Positions 14,345 to 20,936 of a stretch of DNA of 20,936 bases are shown here, piece by piece. The stretch covers positions 1 through 20,936 of the forward strand of contig JBILFK010000011.1 of assembly GCA_044351685.1 (NCBI GenBank), in the 5' to 3' direction. Origin of the DNA: JALHRI01 sp044351685 (lineage in GTDB: Bacteria > Pseudomonadota > Alphaproteobacteria > Rickettsiales > UBA3002). How positions within the stretch are numbered: the first letter of the stretch is position 1; every line of letters starts with the position of its first letter. A program made the translations under genes and the position numbers. The notes under the pieces are model-generated. The model saw only the letters and a program-made list of their open reading frames with translations, made no database searches and was not told the DNA's origin.

Positions 14345-17233
14345 ATGTCACGCGATGAAATCATTGAAAATTCTTACCTTTTTGGTGCAAACGCACCATT
14401 TATCGAAGAGCTTTACCAGCGTTATCTGGTAAGCCCGACATCGGTAGATGCCAGCTGGCAGCGCTATTTCGCAGCGCTTGGCGATAGCCCAACACACACG
14501 CCAAGCTGGGCACAAGATACCACGCAGGTTATCGGCCAGCCCGACCCAGATGCGCCCGCGAAAAAAGATGCGCCCAAAGGTGCCGCCCCCGCTGCCGGGC
14601 AGGTTAGCCAACAAGCCGTGCTTGATGCGGTGCGCGCCCAGCAGTTAATTCGTGCATACCGTGTGCGCGGCCATTTGGCAGCACAGCTCGACCCGTTAGG
14701 CTTAGAAGAAAAAGAACACCATGCCGATTTAGACCCGGCATCGTATGGGTTTACGCCCGCCGATTTTAATCGCCCCATTTATGTGGGCGGCGCGTTTGGC
14801 CACGAGCGCGCAACACTCGCGGAATTGCTGGGTGAATTGCAATCGACCTATGCGGGTAGCATTGGTGTGGAATACATGCATATCCAGCATCCCGAGCAGC
14901 GCCGTTGGATTCAGGAGCGCATCGATGCTGCGCGCGGCAACCCACCCTTCACCAACGAAGAAAAAAAGAAGCTTCTCAGCAGCCTGCTTGAAGTCGAGGG
15001 CTTTGAAGAATTTGTGCAGCTGAAATATACTGGTGTGAAGCGCTTTTCGATTCAGGGCGGCGATGCGATGGTACCCGGGCTTGAAGCGGTGCTCGAAACT
15101 GCCGCCAAAGTGGGTGTGGAAGAAATCGTGATCGGCATGCCGCACCGCGGCCGCATGAATGTGCTGACCAATATTATGGGCAAGCCCTATTCAGAATTGC
15201 TGTCGATCTTTAACGGCAACCTCGATTTCCCAGAATCGGTGAATAGTTCGGGCGATGTGAAATATCACCTCGGTGCCTCGCACGATAAACCGATGGCAAA
15301 CGGCAAAACCATGCATTTGTCGCTGACAGCCAACCCCTCGCACCTTGAGGCGGTGAACCCGGTAGTGGTGGGCAAGGTGCGCGCTAAGCAAGACCAATAC
15401 GGCGATGATGATCGCAAAAAAGTCATGGCGCTCATGTTGCACGGCGATGCCGCGTTTGCAGGGCAAGGCTTAGTGCCAGAAACCTTGGCGCTTGCGGAAT
15501 TGCGTGGCTACGCGACCGGCGGCACCGTGCATGTGATCGTGAACAACCAGATTGGTTTTACCACCGCACCGAAATACTCGCGCTTCACGCCCTACCCGAC
15601 CGATGTGGCAAAAGCCGTGCAGGCGCCCATTTTCCACGTGAACGGCGATGACCCAGAAGCCGTAGTGTTTGTGTGCCAGCTTGCGACCGAGTTTCGCCAA
15701 GTGTTTGGGCGCGATACGGTGGTGGATATTATCTGTTACCGCAAATACGGCCATAACGAAGGCGATGAGCCGATGTTCACGCAGCCGATTATGTATAAAA
15801 CCATTGCGCAAAAACAAATGCCAGCCCGAATTTATGCCGCACAATTGCTTGGCGAAGGCGTGATTACCGAAGACGAGCTTGGCGCGATGATGGAAAAGCT
15901 GAATCAGCATTTTCAAAAAGAATACGATGCTGGCAAAGAATATAAGCCCAACAAGGCCAACTGGCTGGAAGGCAAATGGGCAGGCTTCTTGCAGCCTGAG
16001 GCTACCCGCAGCGCTGAGCCAGATACTGGTGTTGAGATTGCGACACTGCAAAAGCTTGGCCGCGCGCTGGCAAGCTTCCCGCAAGGATTTTCGGTGAACC
16101 GTAAAATTGAGCGCCAGCTAAAAGCCAAAGAAGAAATGATGCAATCGGGCGAAGGGCTGGATTGGGCGATGGGTGAAGCGCTTGGGTTTGCAGCGCTGCT
16201 TGCTGAAGGTTACAAAGTGCGCCTTACCGGGCAAGATTCTGGTCGCGGTACGTTCTCGCATCGCCATAGCGTGTTTGTTGATCAGGAAACCGAAGCGCGC
16301 TACGAGCCGCTAAATCATTTAGGCGTAAAACAGGCCGCCTACGAAGTGCATGATTCTAACCTTTCAGAAGCTGGTGTTTTGGGCTTTGAATATGGTTACT
16401 CGTTGGCCGAGCCGAATGCGCTGACATTGTGGGAAGGCCAGTTTGGCGATTTCGTGAATGGCGCGCAGGTGATCATCGATCAATTCATTGCATCGGGCGA
16501 AATTAAATGGCTGCGCATGAGCGGCTTGGTGATGCTGTTGCCACACGGCTATGAAGGCCAGGGGCCAGAGCATTCCAGCGCCCGCCCCGAACGCTTTTTG
16601 CAGCTTTGCGGTGAAGATAATATGCAGGTGGTGAACATTACCACGCCTGCCAACATGTTTCATGCGCTGCGTCGGCAATTGCACCGTAAGTTCCGCAAAC
16701 CGCTGATTATCATGACGCCGAAATCGCTGCTGCGCCACAAATTGGCGGTATCGTCGCTCAAAGATATGCAGCCTGACACCAGTTTCAAGCGCGTGATTGG
16801 CGAGATCGATACCATCGCCGCTGCCGACAAAGTGAAGCGGTTGATTTTTGTTTCCGGCAAACTCTATTACGAATTGCTTGAAGCCCGCCGCGAAAAGAAA
16901 CTCGACGATATCGCGCTGGTGCGTGTGGAGCAATATTATCCCTTCCCCGCCGAAGAGATTCGTGCCGAGCTTAAAAAATATCCGAACGCCGAAGTAGTCT
17001 GGGCGCAGGAAGAGCCTGAAAATATGGGCGCTTGGCGCTTTATTGGCCCACGCATTGGCTATGTGCTCGAAGATATTGGTCGTGCGGGCGAGAAAATCAA
17101 ATACATCGGGCGCAAGGAAGCGGCATCGCCGGCTGCAGGCTATTTGAAAATTCACACACGTGAACAAGCAAAATTAGTGGAGAATGCATTTGCATTTGCC
17201 GCCGTTGAAACAAAACTAAAAAAGAAAGCATAG
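14345..17233 (+). CDS. sucA: 2-Oxoglutarate dehydrogenase E1 component
   Basis: A 962-aa thiamine-diphosphate enzyme that decarboxylates 2-oxoglutarate and passes the succinyl group to the lipoyl arm of E2. The N-terminal E2-interaction helix is SYLFGANAPFIEELYQRYL. The core shows FSIQGGDAMVPGLEA, GMPHRGRMNVL (264-274), the ThDP/Mg motif from HGDAAFAGQG (about 366) to VNNQIGFTT (about 407), and RKYGHNEGDEPMFTQP. The C-terminal transketolase-like part has GQDSGRGTFSHRHSVF, LPHGYEGQGPEHSSARPERFLQL and KSLLRHKLAVS. I prefer the ATG at 14345, with GAGG seven bases upstream, over the in-frame ATG at 14327. A Pro/Ala/Lys linker lies at about residues 64-86. odhB follows after 9 bases. Confidence 0.98.
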   Translation: MSRDEIIENSYLFGANAPFIEELYQRYLVSPTSVDASWQRYFAALGDSPTHTPSWAQDTTQVIGQPDPDAPAKKDAPKGAAPAAGQVSQQAVLDAVRAQQLIRAYRVRGHLAAQLDPLGLEEKEHHADLDPASYGFTPADFNRPIYVGGAFGHERATLAELLGELQSTYAGSIGVEYMHIQHPEQRRWIQERIDAARGNPPFTNEEKKKLLSSLLEVEGFEEFVQLKYTGVKRFSIQGGDAMVPGLEAVLETAAKVGVEEIVIGMPHRGRMNVLTNIMGKPYSELLSIFNGNLDFPESVNSSGDVKYHLGASHDKPMANGKTMHLSLTANPSHLEAVNPVVVGKVRAKQDQYGDDDRKKVMALMLHGDAAFAGQGLVPETLALAELRGYATGGTVHVIVNNQIGFTTAPKYSRFTPYPTDVAKAVQAPIFHVNGDDPEAVVFVCQLATEFRQVFGRDTVVDIICYRKYGHNEGDEPMFTQPIMYKTIAQKQMPARIYAAQLLGEGVITEDELGAMMEKLNQHFQKEYDAGKEYKPNKANWLEGKWAGFLQPEATRSAEPDTGVEIATLQKLGRALASFPQGFSVNRKIERQLKAKEEMMQSGEGLDWAMGEALGFAALLAEGYKVRLTGQDSGRGTFSHRHSVFVDQETEARYEPLNHLGVKQAAYEVHDSNLSEAGVLGFEYGYSLAEPNALTLWEGQFGDFVNGAQVIIDQFIASGEIKWLRMSGLVMLLPHGYEGQGPEHSSARPERFLQLCGEDNMQVVNITTPANMFHALRRQLHRKFRKPLIIMTPKSLLRHKLAVSSLKDMQPDTSFKRVIGEIDTIAAADKVKRLIFVSGKLYYELLEARREKKLDDIALVRVEQYYPFPAEEIRAELKKYPNAEVVWAQEEPENMGAWRFIGPRIGYVLEDIGRAGEKIKYIGRKEAASPAAGYLKIHTREQAKLVENAFAFAAVETKLKKKA

Positions 17234-17242
17234 GAGAACAGC

Positions 17243-18391
17243 ATGGCTGGTGAAATTCTGGTGCCCTCGCTGGGCGAATCGGTAAGCGAAGCAACAATCG
17301 CCAAATGGTTTAAAAAAGTCGGCGATAGCGTAAAGGCCGATGAGCCGTTGGTGGAGCTGGAAACCGATAAGGTGACCGTGGAAGTGAACGCACCCGCCGC
17401 TGGCGCACTAAAAGAAATTTTGGTGAAAGAAGGCGAAAACGTGGCCGTGGGCGCACTGCTTGGCCGCATTGATGTGGGCGCTGCTGGCGCTACCGCAGCA
17501 CCTGCCAAAGCGGCAGCACCGGTGGCGGCACCTGCCGCATCGAGCGGCCCGGCAGTGAGCAAGTTGCTTGCTGAAAACCCACAAGTGAACCCCGCTGCAA
17601 TTGCCGCAACCGGCAAAGATGGCCGCTTGAAAAAAGGCGATGTGCTTGCCGCCCTTGATGGCGACGGCATGGGCGTTGCGCCTGCTGCTGGCCCACGCGA
17701 AGAGCGCGTGAAAATGAGCAAGCTGCGCCAAACCATCGCGCGCCGCCTGAAAGACTCCCAGAATACCGCCGCGATTCTGACCACGTTTAACGAAATCGAT
17801 ATGAGTAACGTGATAGCGCTGCGCAACGAATACAAAGACGAGTTCGAGAAAAAGCACGGCATTAAGCTGGGCTTCATGGGCTTCTTTGTGAAGGCCGCCG
17901 TGAATGCACTGAAACAGGTTGCCGCCGTGAATGCGGAAATTGCTGGCGATGAAATTATTTACAAGAACTACTACGATATTGGTGTTGCTGTGGGCGGTGC
18001 GCAGGGTTTGGTGGTGCCGATTGTGCGTGATGCCGATAAGAAATCACTCGCACAAATTGAAGCCGATATTGCCGAACTGGCCAACAAGGCGCGCGATGGC
18101 ACGCTGACGATGGCCGAGATGACCGGCGGTACCTTCACCGTTTCCAACGGTGGCGTGTATGGTTCGCTGATGAGCACGCCCATTGTTAACCCGCCACAAT
18201 CGGGTATTCTGGGCATGCACAAAACCGAAGAGCGCCCCGTGGCCATTAATGGACAAGTTGTTATTAGGCCAATGATGTATGTTGCGTTATCCTATGATCA
18301 CCGCATCATTGATGGCCGTGAATCGGTAACCTTCCTTGTAAAAGTGAAACAAGCGATCGAAGATCCGCGCCGTTTGCTGCTGGGGCTGTAG
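17243..18391 (+). CDS. odhB: 2-Oxoglutarate dehydrogenase E2 component, dihydrolipoyl succinyltransferase
   Basis: A 382-aa E2 (also called sucB) with one lipoyl domain (1 to about 77), where K43 in LETDKVTVEV is the lipoylation site. An Ala/Pro linker and the E3/E1-binding domain follow (about 97-134, AVSKLLAENP to RLKKGDVLAAL), then the catalytic domain. The active site is ALSYDHRIIDGRESV near the C-terminus, with H353 and D357. AGGAG seven bases before the ATG sets the start. The single lipoyl domain and the gene order after sucA distinguish it from the pyruvate dehydrogenase E2. The stop codon TAG overlaps by one base the GTG start of the next small gene. Confidence 0.97.
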   Translation: MAGEILVPSLGESVSEATIAKWFKKVGDSVKADEPLVELETDKVTVEVNAPAAGALKEILVKEGENVAVGALLGRIDVGAAGATAAPAKAAAPVAAPAASSGPAVSKLLAENPQVNPAAIAATGKDGRLKKGDVLAALDGDGMGVAPAAGPREERVKMSKLRQTIARRLKDSQNTAAILTTFNEIDMSNVIALRNEYKDEFEKKHGIKLGFMGFFVKAAVNALKQVAAVNAEIAGDEIIYKNYYDIGVAVGGAQGLVVPIVRDADKKSLAQIEADIAELANKARDGTLTMAEMTGGTFTVSNGGVYGSLMSTPIVNPPQSGILGMHKTEERPVAINGQVVIRPMMYVALSYDHRIIDGRESVTFLVKVKQAIEDPRRLLLGL

Positions 18392-18840
18392 TGCGTTATT
18401 TTCTCGCCGTCATACTGCTTTTGGCGAGTCAGTCGGCTTTCGCGCAAGCCGAAGAGAGGCTCGCTCTTCAATGCGCTCCTTTAAAGGGAATAAGGGCGGA
18501 TTTTAACAATGGTTATTTGGCGTCCTCAGAAGATGGGATGTCAAAATCAAGTCCAACGCTAGAATATGATTTTAAATCAAAGAGTGGGGAGCTTACGTTA
18601 AAAGACTCAATGGGCATAGTTGATAAAGTTAAAATAGCCCTGTTAACAGTTGGAGGAGGCGAATATTTTGGTTTTGTGACTGTTATTAATGGAGCGCCCA
18701 CTTTGTTAAATTATTACCATAACATAGATTTATTAATGTACACGCAAACAGCATTTTCACCACGAACAGGCATACCTGTTGCAAAGGTATTTATATCCAA
18801 ATGCAAAATAGTTGATACCCTCCCGACTTCGCGGGAATGA
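18391..18840 (+). CDS. Putative exported protein of unknown family, AT-rich
   Basis: A 149-aa reading frame starting with GTG at 18391, one base inside the odhB stop, with GGGG five bases upstream. The N-terminus MRYFLAVILLLASQSAFA-QA is a clear signal peptide with an AFA cleavage site. The mature part has two cysteines, C28 near the start and C138 near the end, which could form a disulfide in the periplasm, and a Gly/Tyr-containing middle (VGGGEYFGFVTVINGAP). I do not recognise the family. From about 18480 to 18810 the DNA is visibly richer in A and T than odhB or lpd, with many TTA, ATA and AAA codons, which suggests a separate origin. The last eight residues (DTLPTSRE) are encoded partly by a palindromic repeat, so the native end may have been shorter or altered. 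Confidence 0.65.
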   Translation: MRYFLAVILLLASQSAFAQAEERLALQCAPLKGIRADFNNGYLASSEDGMSKSSPTLEYDFKSKSGELTLKDSMGIVDKVKIALLTVGGGEYFGFVTVINGAPTLLNYYHNIDLLMYTQTAFSPRTGIPVAKVFISKCKIVDTLPTSRE

Positions 18841-18842
18841 CA
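18818..18842. repeat. Small GC-rich palindromic repeat unit
   Basis: TCCCG (18821-18825) and CGGGA (18832-18836) pair around ACTTCG, and the flank reads GGGAATGACA. On the reverse strand this is TGTCATTCCCGCGAAGTCGGGA, similar to a palindrome type common between bacterial genes. It forms the 3' end of the AT-rich gene and contrasts sharply with it in composition. Confidence 0.5.
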
Positions 18843-18857
18843 AGACAGAAGGTATTC

Positions 18858-19085
18858 GTGCGAAGCGTATTATTTTTGGTCATAATTTTCATAACTACGG
18901 GTACGCCATTTGCGTATACCAATCAGGCGGCGCCACAAGAAAAATCAGCCGAATCTTCGAAAGCAGAAAGCCCAGATGATGATGACGATAGCGAAAACGA
19001 CGATGAAGGCGAAGAAAATGCCGACGATGACTTTAACGGCGACACGGTGGAAGATGACCCGTTTGAAGATTTCGATGTATTCTAG
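18858..19085 (+). CDS. Small exported acidic protein 1 (unknown function)
   Basis: A protein of about 75 aa. I chose the GTG at 18858 because AGAAGG lies five bases upstream; an in-frame ATG at 18837 lies in an ATGA overlap with the previous gene but has only the repeat hairpin upstream. The N-terminus MRSVLFLVIIFITTGTPFAYT is a signal peptide with a likely cut after PFA. The mature chain is a short Gln/Ala/Ser/Lys stretch followed by about 45 residues dominated by Asp and Glu (including PDDDDDSENDDEGEE) and ends FEDFDVF. No known domain is visible. It resembles the next gene in plan: signal peptide, small polar linker, acidic tail, terminal Phe. A periplasmic cation-binding or electrostatic role can be imagined, but nothing shows it. 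Confidence 0.65.
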   Translation: MRSVLFLVIIFITTGTPFAYTNQAAPQEKSAESSKAESPDDDDDSENDDEGEENADDDFNGDTVEDDPFEDFDVF

Positions 19086-19097
19086 GAGCCGCGCATC

Positions 19098-19346
19098 ATG
19101 ACCATGCTTTCACGGATGTTGCGCGCATGTTTGGCGCTTGTTTTGCTGGTGGCTATGCCGCACTTTTCGCTGGCTGCCCCTGCGCAGCAAGAACAGCAGG
19201 CGGAACAGAATCAATCGGGTAAGGGCGGCGGAAAATCTTCGGGGGGTCAGCAAGAATCATCGGAAGAAGAGGAAGAGGATGACGAAGAGGAGGAGGAAGA
19301 TGAATCCGACGACTCCATGGAAGACTTGATGGGTGACGATTTTTAA
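19098..19346 (+). CDS. Small exported acidic protein 2 (unknown function)
   Basis: An 82-aa protein with AGGAG nine bases before the ATG. Residues 1 to about 27 form a signal peptide (hydrophobic core LALVLLVAMPHFSLA, cut before AP). The mature protein has a Gln-rich part (APAQQEQQAEQNQ), a Gly/Ser/Lys part (SGKGGGKSSGG), and a run of about 20 nearly continuous Glu and Asp, ending MEDLMGDDF. The acidic run is coded by a purine-rich GAA/GAG/GAT tract (19262-19305), prone to length change by slippage. It has the same layout as the preceding gene and may be a diverged duplicate. It sits 14 bases before lpd, so it is very probably cotranscribed with it. I recognise no family. Confidence 0.7.
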   Translation: MTMLSRMLRACLALVLLVAMPHFSLAAPAQQEQQAEQNQSGKGGGKSSGGQQESSEEEEEDDEEEEEDESDDSMEDLMGDDF

Positions 19347-19360
19347 TCACGGGGAAGCAT

Positions 19361-20749
19361 ATGACAGAAGCGTTTGATGTAATGGTAATTGGTGGTGGCC
19401 CGGGTGGCTATGTGGCGGCAATTCGCGCAGCCCAGCTTGGGCTGAAAGTGGCATGCGTCGAAAAGCGCGGCGCACTGGGCGGCACCTGCTTAAATGTGGG
19501 CTGTATTCCTTCCAAAGCGTTGCTTGAATCATCGGAGAAATTCGAAGATGCCAACCATGAATTTGCCAAGCACGGTATCGATGCGAAGGTAAGCCTGAAC
19601 CTTGCCAACATGATGAAGCGCAAGGACGAAGTGGTGGATGGCCTGACCAAAGGCATCGAAGGCCTGTTCAAGAAAAACAAAATCACCTACATCAAAGGCC
19701 ACGGCACAGTTACTGGTGCCAACAGTGTGCAGGTGGAAAAGGAAACCTATCAGGCCAAAAACATCATTATCGCGACAGGTTCTGAGGTAACGCCACTGCC
19801 GGGCATTACGATCGATGAAGAGCGTATTGTTTCGAGCACGGGCGCATTGGCGCTGAAAGCCGTGCCGAAAAAATTGGTGGTGATTGGTGCGGGCGTGATT
19901 GGCCTGGAGCTTGGCTCGGTGTGGCGCCGCTTGGGTGCCGAGGTGCAAGTGATCGAATATCTGGATCGCATTACCCCGGGCATGGATAATGAAATCGCCA
20001 AGCAGTTCCAAAAAATTCTTGAGAAGCAGGGCATTGTCTTTACGCTTTCCACCAAAGTGACTTCGGCGAAATCAGGCAAATCGGGCGTAGAATTAACGCT
20101 GGAACCGGCAGCGGGCGGCAAAGCCGAGAAATTGACCGCTGACGTGGTACTGGTTGCCGTAGGCAGACGACCCTACACCAGCAGCCTCGGGCTCGATTCT
20201 GTGGGCGTTAAAATGGATGCCAAGGGGCGTATCGAAACCAATGGTCACTGGCAAACCAATGTGCCGAGCATTTACGCGATTGGCGATGTGATTGCTGGCC
20301 CCATGCTGGCACACAAAGCCGAAGATGAAGGCGTGGCCGTGGCCGAAGTGATCGCTGGCCAGAAGCCGCACGTGAACTATAACACCATCCCCGGCGTGAT
20401 TTACACCTGGCCAGAAGTGGCGAATGTGGGCAAAACCGAAGAAGAACTGAAAGCTGCAAACATTGCATACAACGTGGGCAAATTTCCGTTCCTTGCCAAT
20501 TCACGTGGGCGCAGCAGCGGCCAGACCGATGGCTTCGTGAAAATTCTCGCCGATAAAACCACCGATGAAGTGTTGGGCGTGCATATCATTGGCCCACATG
20601 CTGGCACGCTGATTCACGAGGTATGTATTGCGATGGAATTTGGCGCGAGTGCCGAAGATATTGCGCGCACCTGCCACGCCCACCCCACGCTGAATGAAGC
20701 GGTGAAAGAAGCCGCACTCGCCGTGGCTGGCCGTGCGATACACATCTAG
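19361..20749 (+). CDS. lpd: Dihydrolipoyl dehydrogenase, E3 component
   Basis: A 462-aa FAD-dependent flavoprotein that reoxidises the dihydrolipoyl arm of E2 with NAD+. The FAD fold is FDVMVIGGGPGGYVAA (5-20), the redox disulfide is C43/C48 in GGTCLNVGCIPSK, and the second dinucleotide fold is LVVIGAGVIGLELGSVWRRLG. TNVPSIYAIGDV is the second FAD signature. The catalytic His-Glu pair of the dimer interface is H441 and E446 in AHPTLNEA. GGGGAAG five bases upstream marks the start. Its place after sucA and odhB says it serves 2-oxoglutarate dehydrogenase; the same E3 may also serve other 2-oxoacid complexes. The region after its stop is non-coding repeat. Confidence 0.98.
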   Translation: MTEAFDVMVIGGGPGGYVAAIRAAQLGLKVACVEKRGALGGTCLNVGCIPSKALLESSEKFEDANHEFAKHGIDAKVSLNLANMMKRKDEVVDGLTKGIEGLFKKNKITYIKGHGTVTGANSVQVEKETYQAKNIIIATGSEVTPLPGITIDEERIVSSTGALALKAVPKKLVVIGAGVIGLELGSVWRRLGAEVQVIEYLDRITPGMDNEIAKQFQKILEKQGIVFTLSTKVTSAKSGKSGVELTLEPAAGGKAEKLTADVVLVAVGRRPYTSSLGLDSVGVKMDAKGRIETNGHWQTNVPSIYAIGDVIAGPMLAHKAEDEGVAVAEVIAGQKPHVNYNTIPGVIYTWPEVANVGKTEEELKAANIAYNVGKFPFLANSRGRSSGQTDGFVKILADKTTDEVLGVHIIGPHAGTLIHEVCIAMEFGASAEDIARTCHAHPTLNEAVKEAALAVAGRAIHI

Positions 20750-20750
20750 C

Positions 20751-20868
20751 GCGCTTTGAATTTTGCCGTCTGCGTTGTCGTTCATCGGTCGCGGTGTGCT
20801 CATGTACTTCTGCGTACACTGCGTGCACCTTGCCTCGAACTCCTAGCAGCCAACAAAATTGAAAGCGC
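20751..20868. repeat. Long imperfect palindrome downstream of lpd
   Basis: The outer arms GCGCTTTGAATTTTG (20751-20765) and CAAAATTGAAAGCGC (20854-20868) pair at 14 of 15 positions. Similarity continues inward on both sides to a central GTAC-TTCTGC-GTAC hairpin (20804-20817). The whole 118 bases can fold as one interrupted hairpin. No gene is visible from 20750 to the window end. The element could act as a terminator or processing signal for the TCA operon, or be a dispersed repeat. Confidence 0.6.
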
Positions 20869-20936
20869 TTTTGTGTGCACGCTGCTTGAGGTGGCTCGTC
20901 GGGCTCGCACAAAATTTATTTTGTATCGTGTTATGC

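Noticed and set aside
16364..17167. 267-codon open frame antisense to sucA
   Set aside because: It runs opposite to a strongly conserved sucA and shows no recognisable domain or start signal; long antisense frames are common over biased codon usage.
17152..17877. 241-codon open frame antisense to odhB
   Set aside because: A low-complexity Ser/Ala/Pro product mirroring the Ala-rich odhB linker; a shadow of that gene.
19262..19305. GA-rich tract considered as a microsatellite or CRISPR-like repeat
   Set aside because: It is simply the codons of the Glu/Asp run; there is no regular repeat-spacer structure.

Overview
The window comes from the chromosome of an alphaproteobacterium that I cannot assign to a genus. 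The evidence is gene order. A leftward block (Kinase-PPPase/DUF299 regulator, aroE, coaE, dnaQ) diverges from a rightward hemE. From memory, this is the arrangement that flanks the replication origin in Caulobacter and Rickettsia (RP001/hemE). Tim44-like, MltA, Smr and secB genes also sit nearby, as in many alphaproteobacteria. Nothing here looks phage-, plasmid- or transposon-derived. I found no rRNA, tRNA or CRISPR.

Layout. 1-2636 (minus): a leftward cluster timA-like > mltA > Smr-domain protein > OmpR-type response regulator, the last cut by the window edge. 2637-2722: divergent control region. 2723-3184 (plus): secB. 3195-6182 (minus): dnaQ, coaE, aroE and the PPDK/PEP-synthase regulator; read in the direction of transcription the order is regulator > aroE > coaE > dnaQ, with ATGA overlaps at the first two junctions. 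6183-6532: AT-rich intergenic region with DnaA-box-like sites and two adjacent palindromes, the probable oriC. 6533-9224 (plus): hemE, hemH, hemJ. 9410-10669: rho. 10865-20749 (plus): a TCA-cycle block of mdh, a 96-aa orphan, sucC, sucD, sucA, odhB/sucB, three small exported-protein genes and lpd. 20750-20936: a long imperfect palindrome and nothing coding.

How the genes work together. HemE, HemH and HemJ are three late steps of heme synthesis; the coproporphyrinogen oxidase step must be encoded elsewhere. SucA, OdhB and Lpd are E1, E2 and E3 of 2-oxoglutarate dehydrogenase; SucCD and Mdh are neighbouring TCA steps. Around the origin, genes for chromosome maintenance (dnaQ), protein export (secB), cofactor and aromatic synthesis (coaE, aroE) and envelope turnover (mltA) are packed with minimal spacing.

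Most unusual content. (i) Between odhB and lpd lie an AT-rich gene for an unrecognised exported protein with two cysteines, then two tiny exported proteins whose mature chains end in strongly acidic tails. (ii) A 96-aa protein of no recognised family sits between mdh and sucC. (iii) Degenerate palindromic intergenic repeats follow hemH, rho and lpd; two of them share an exact 12-mer. (iv) The rho leader has a perfect inverted repeat. (v) The probable oriC is uncharacterised. Everything else is conserved housekeeping content. No new multigene defence or mobile system is evident.
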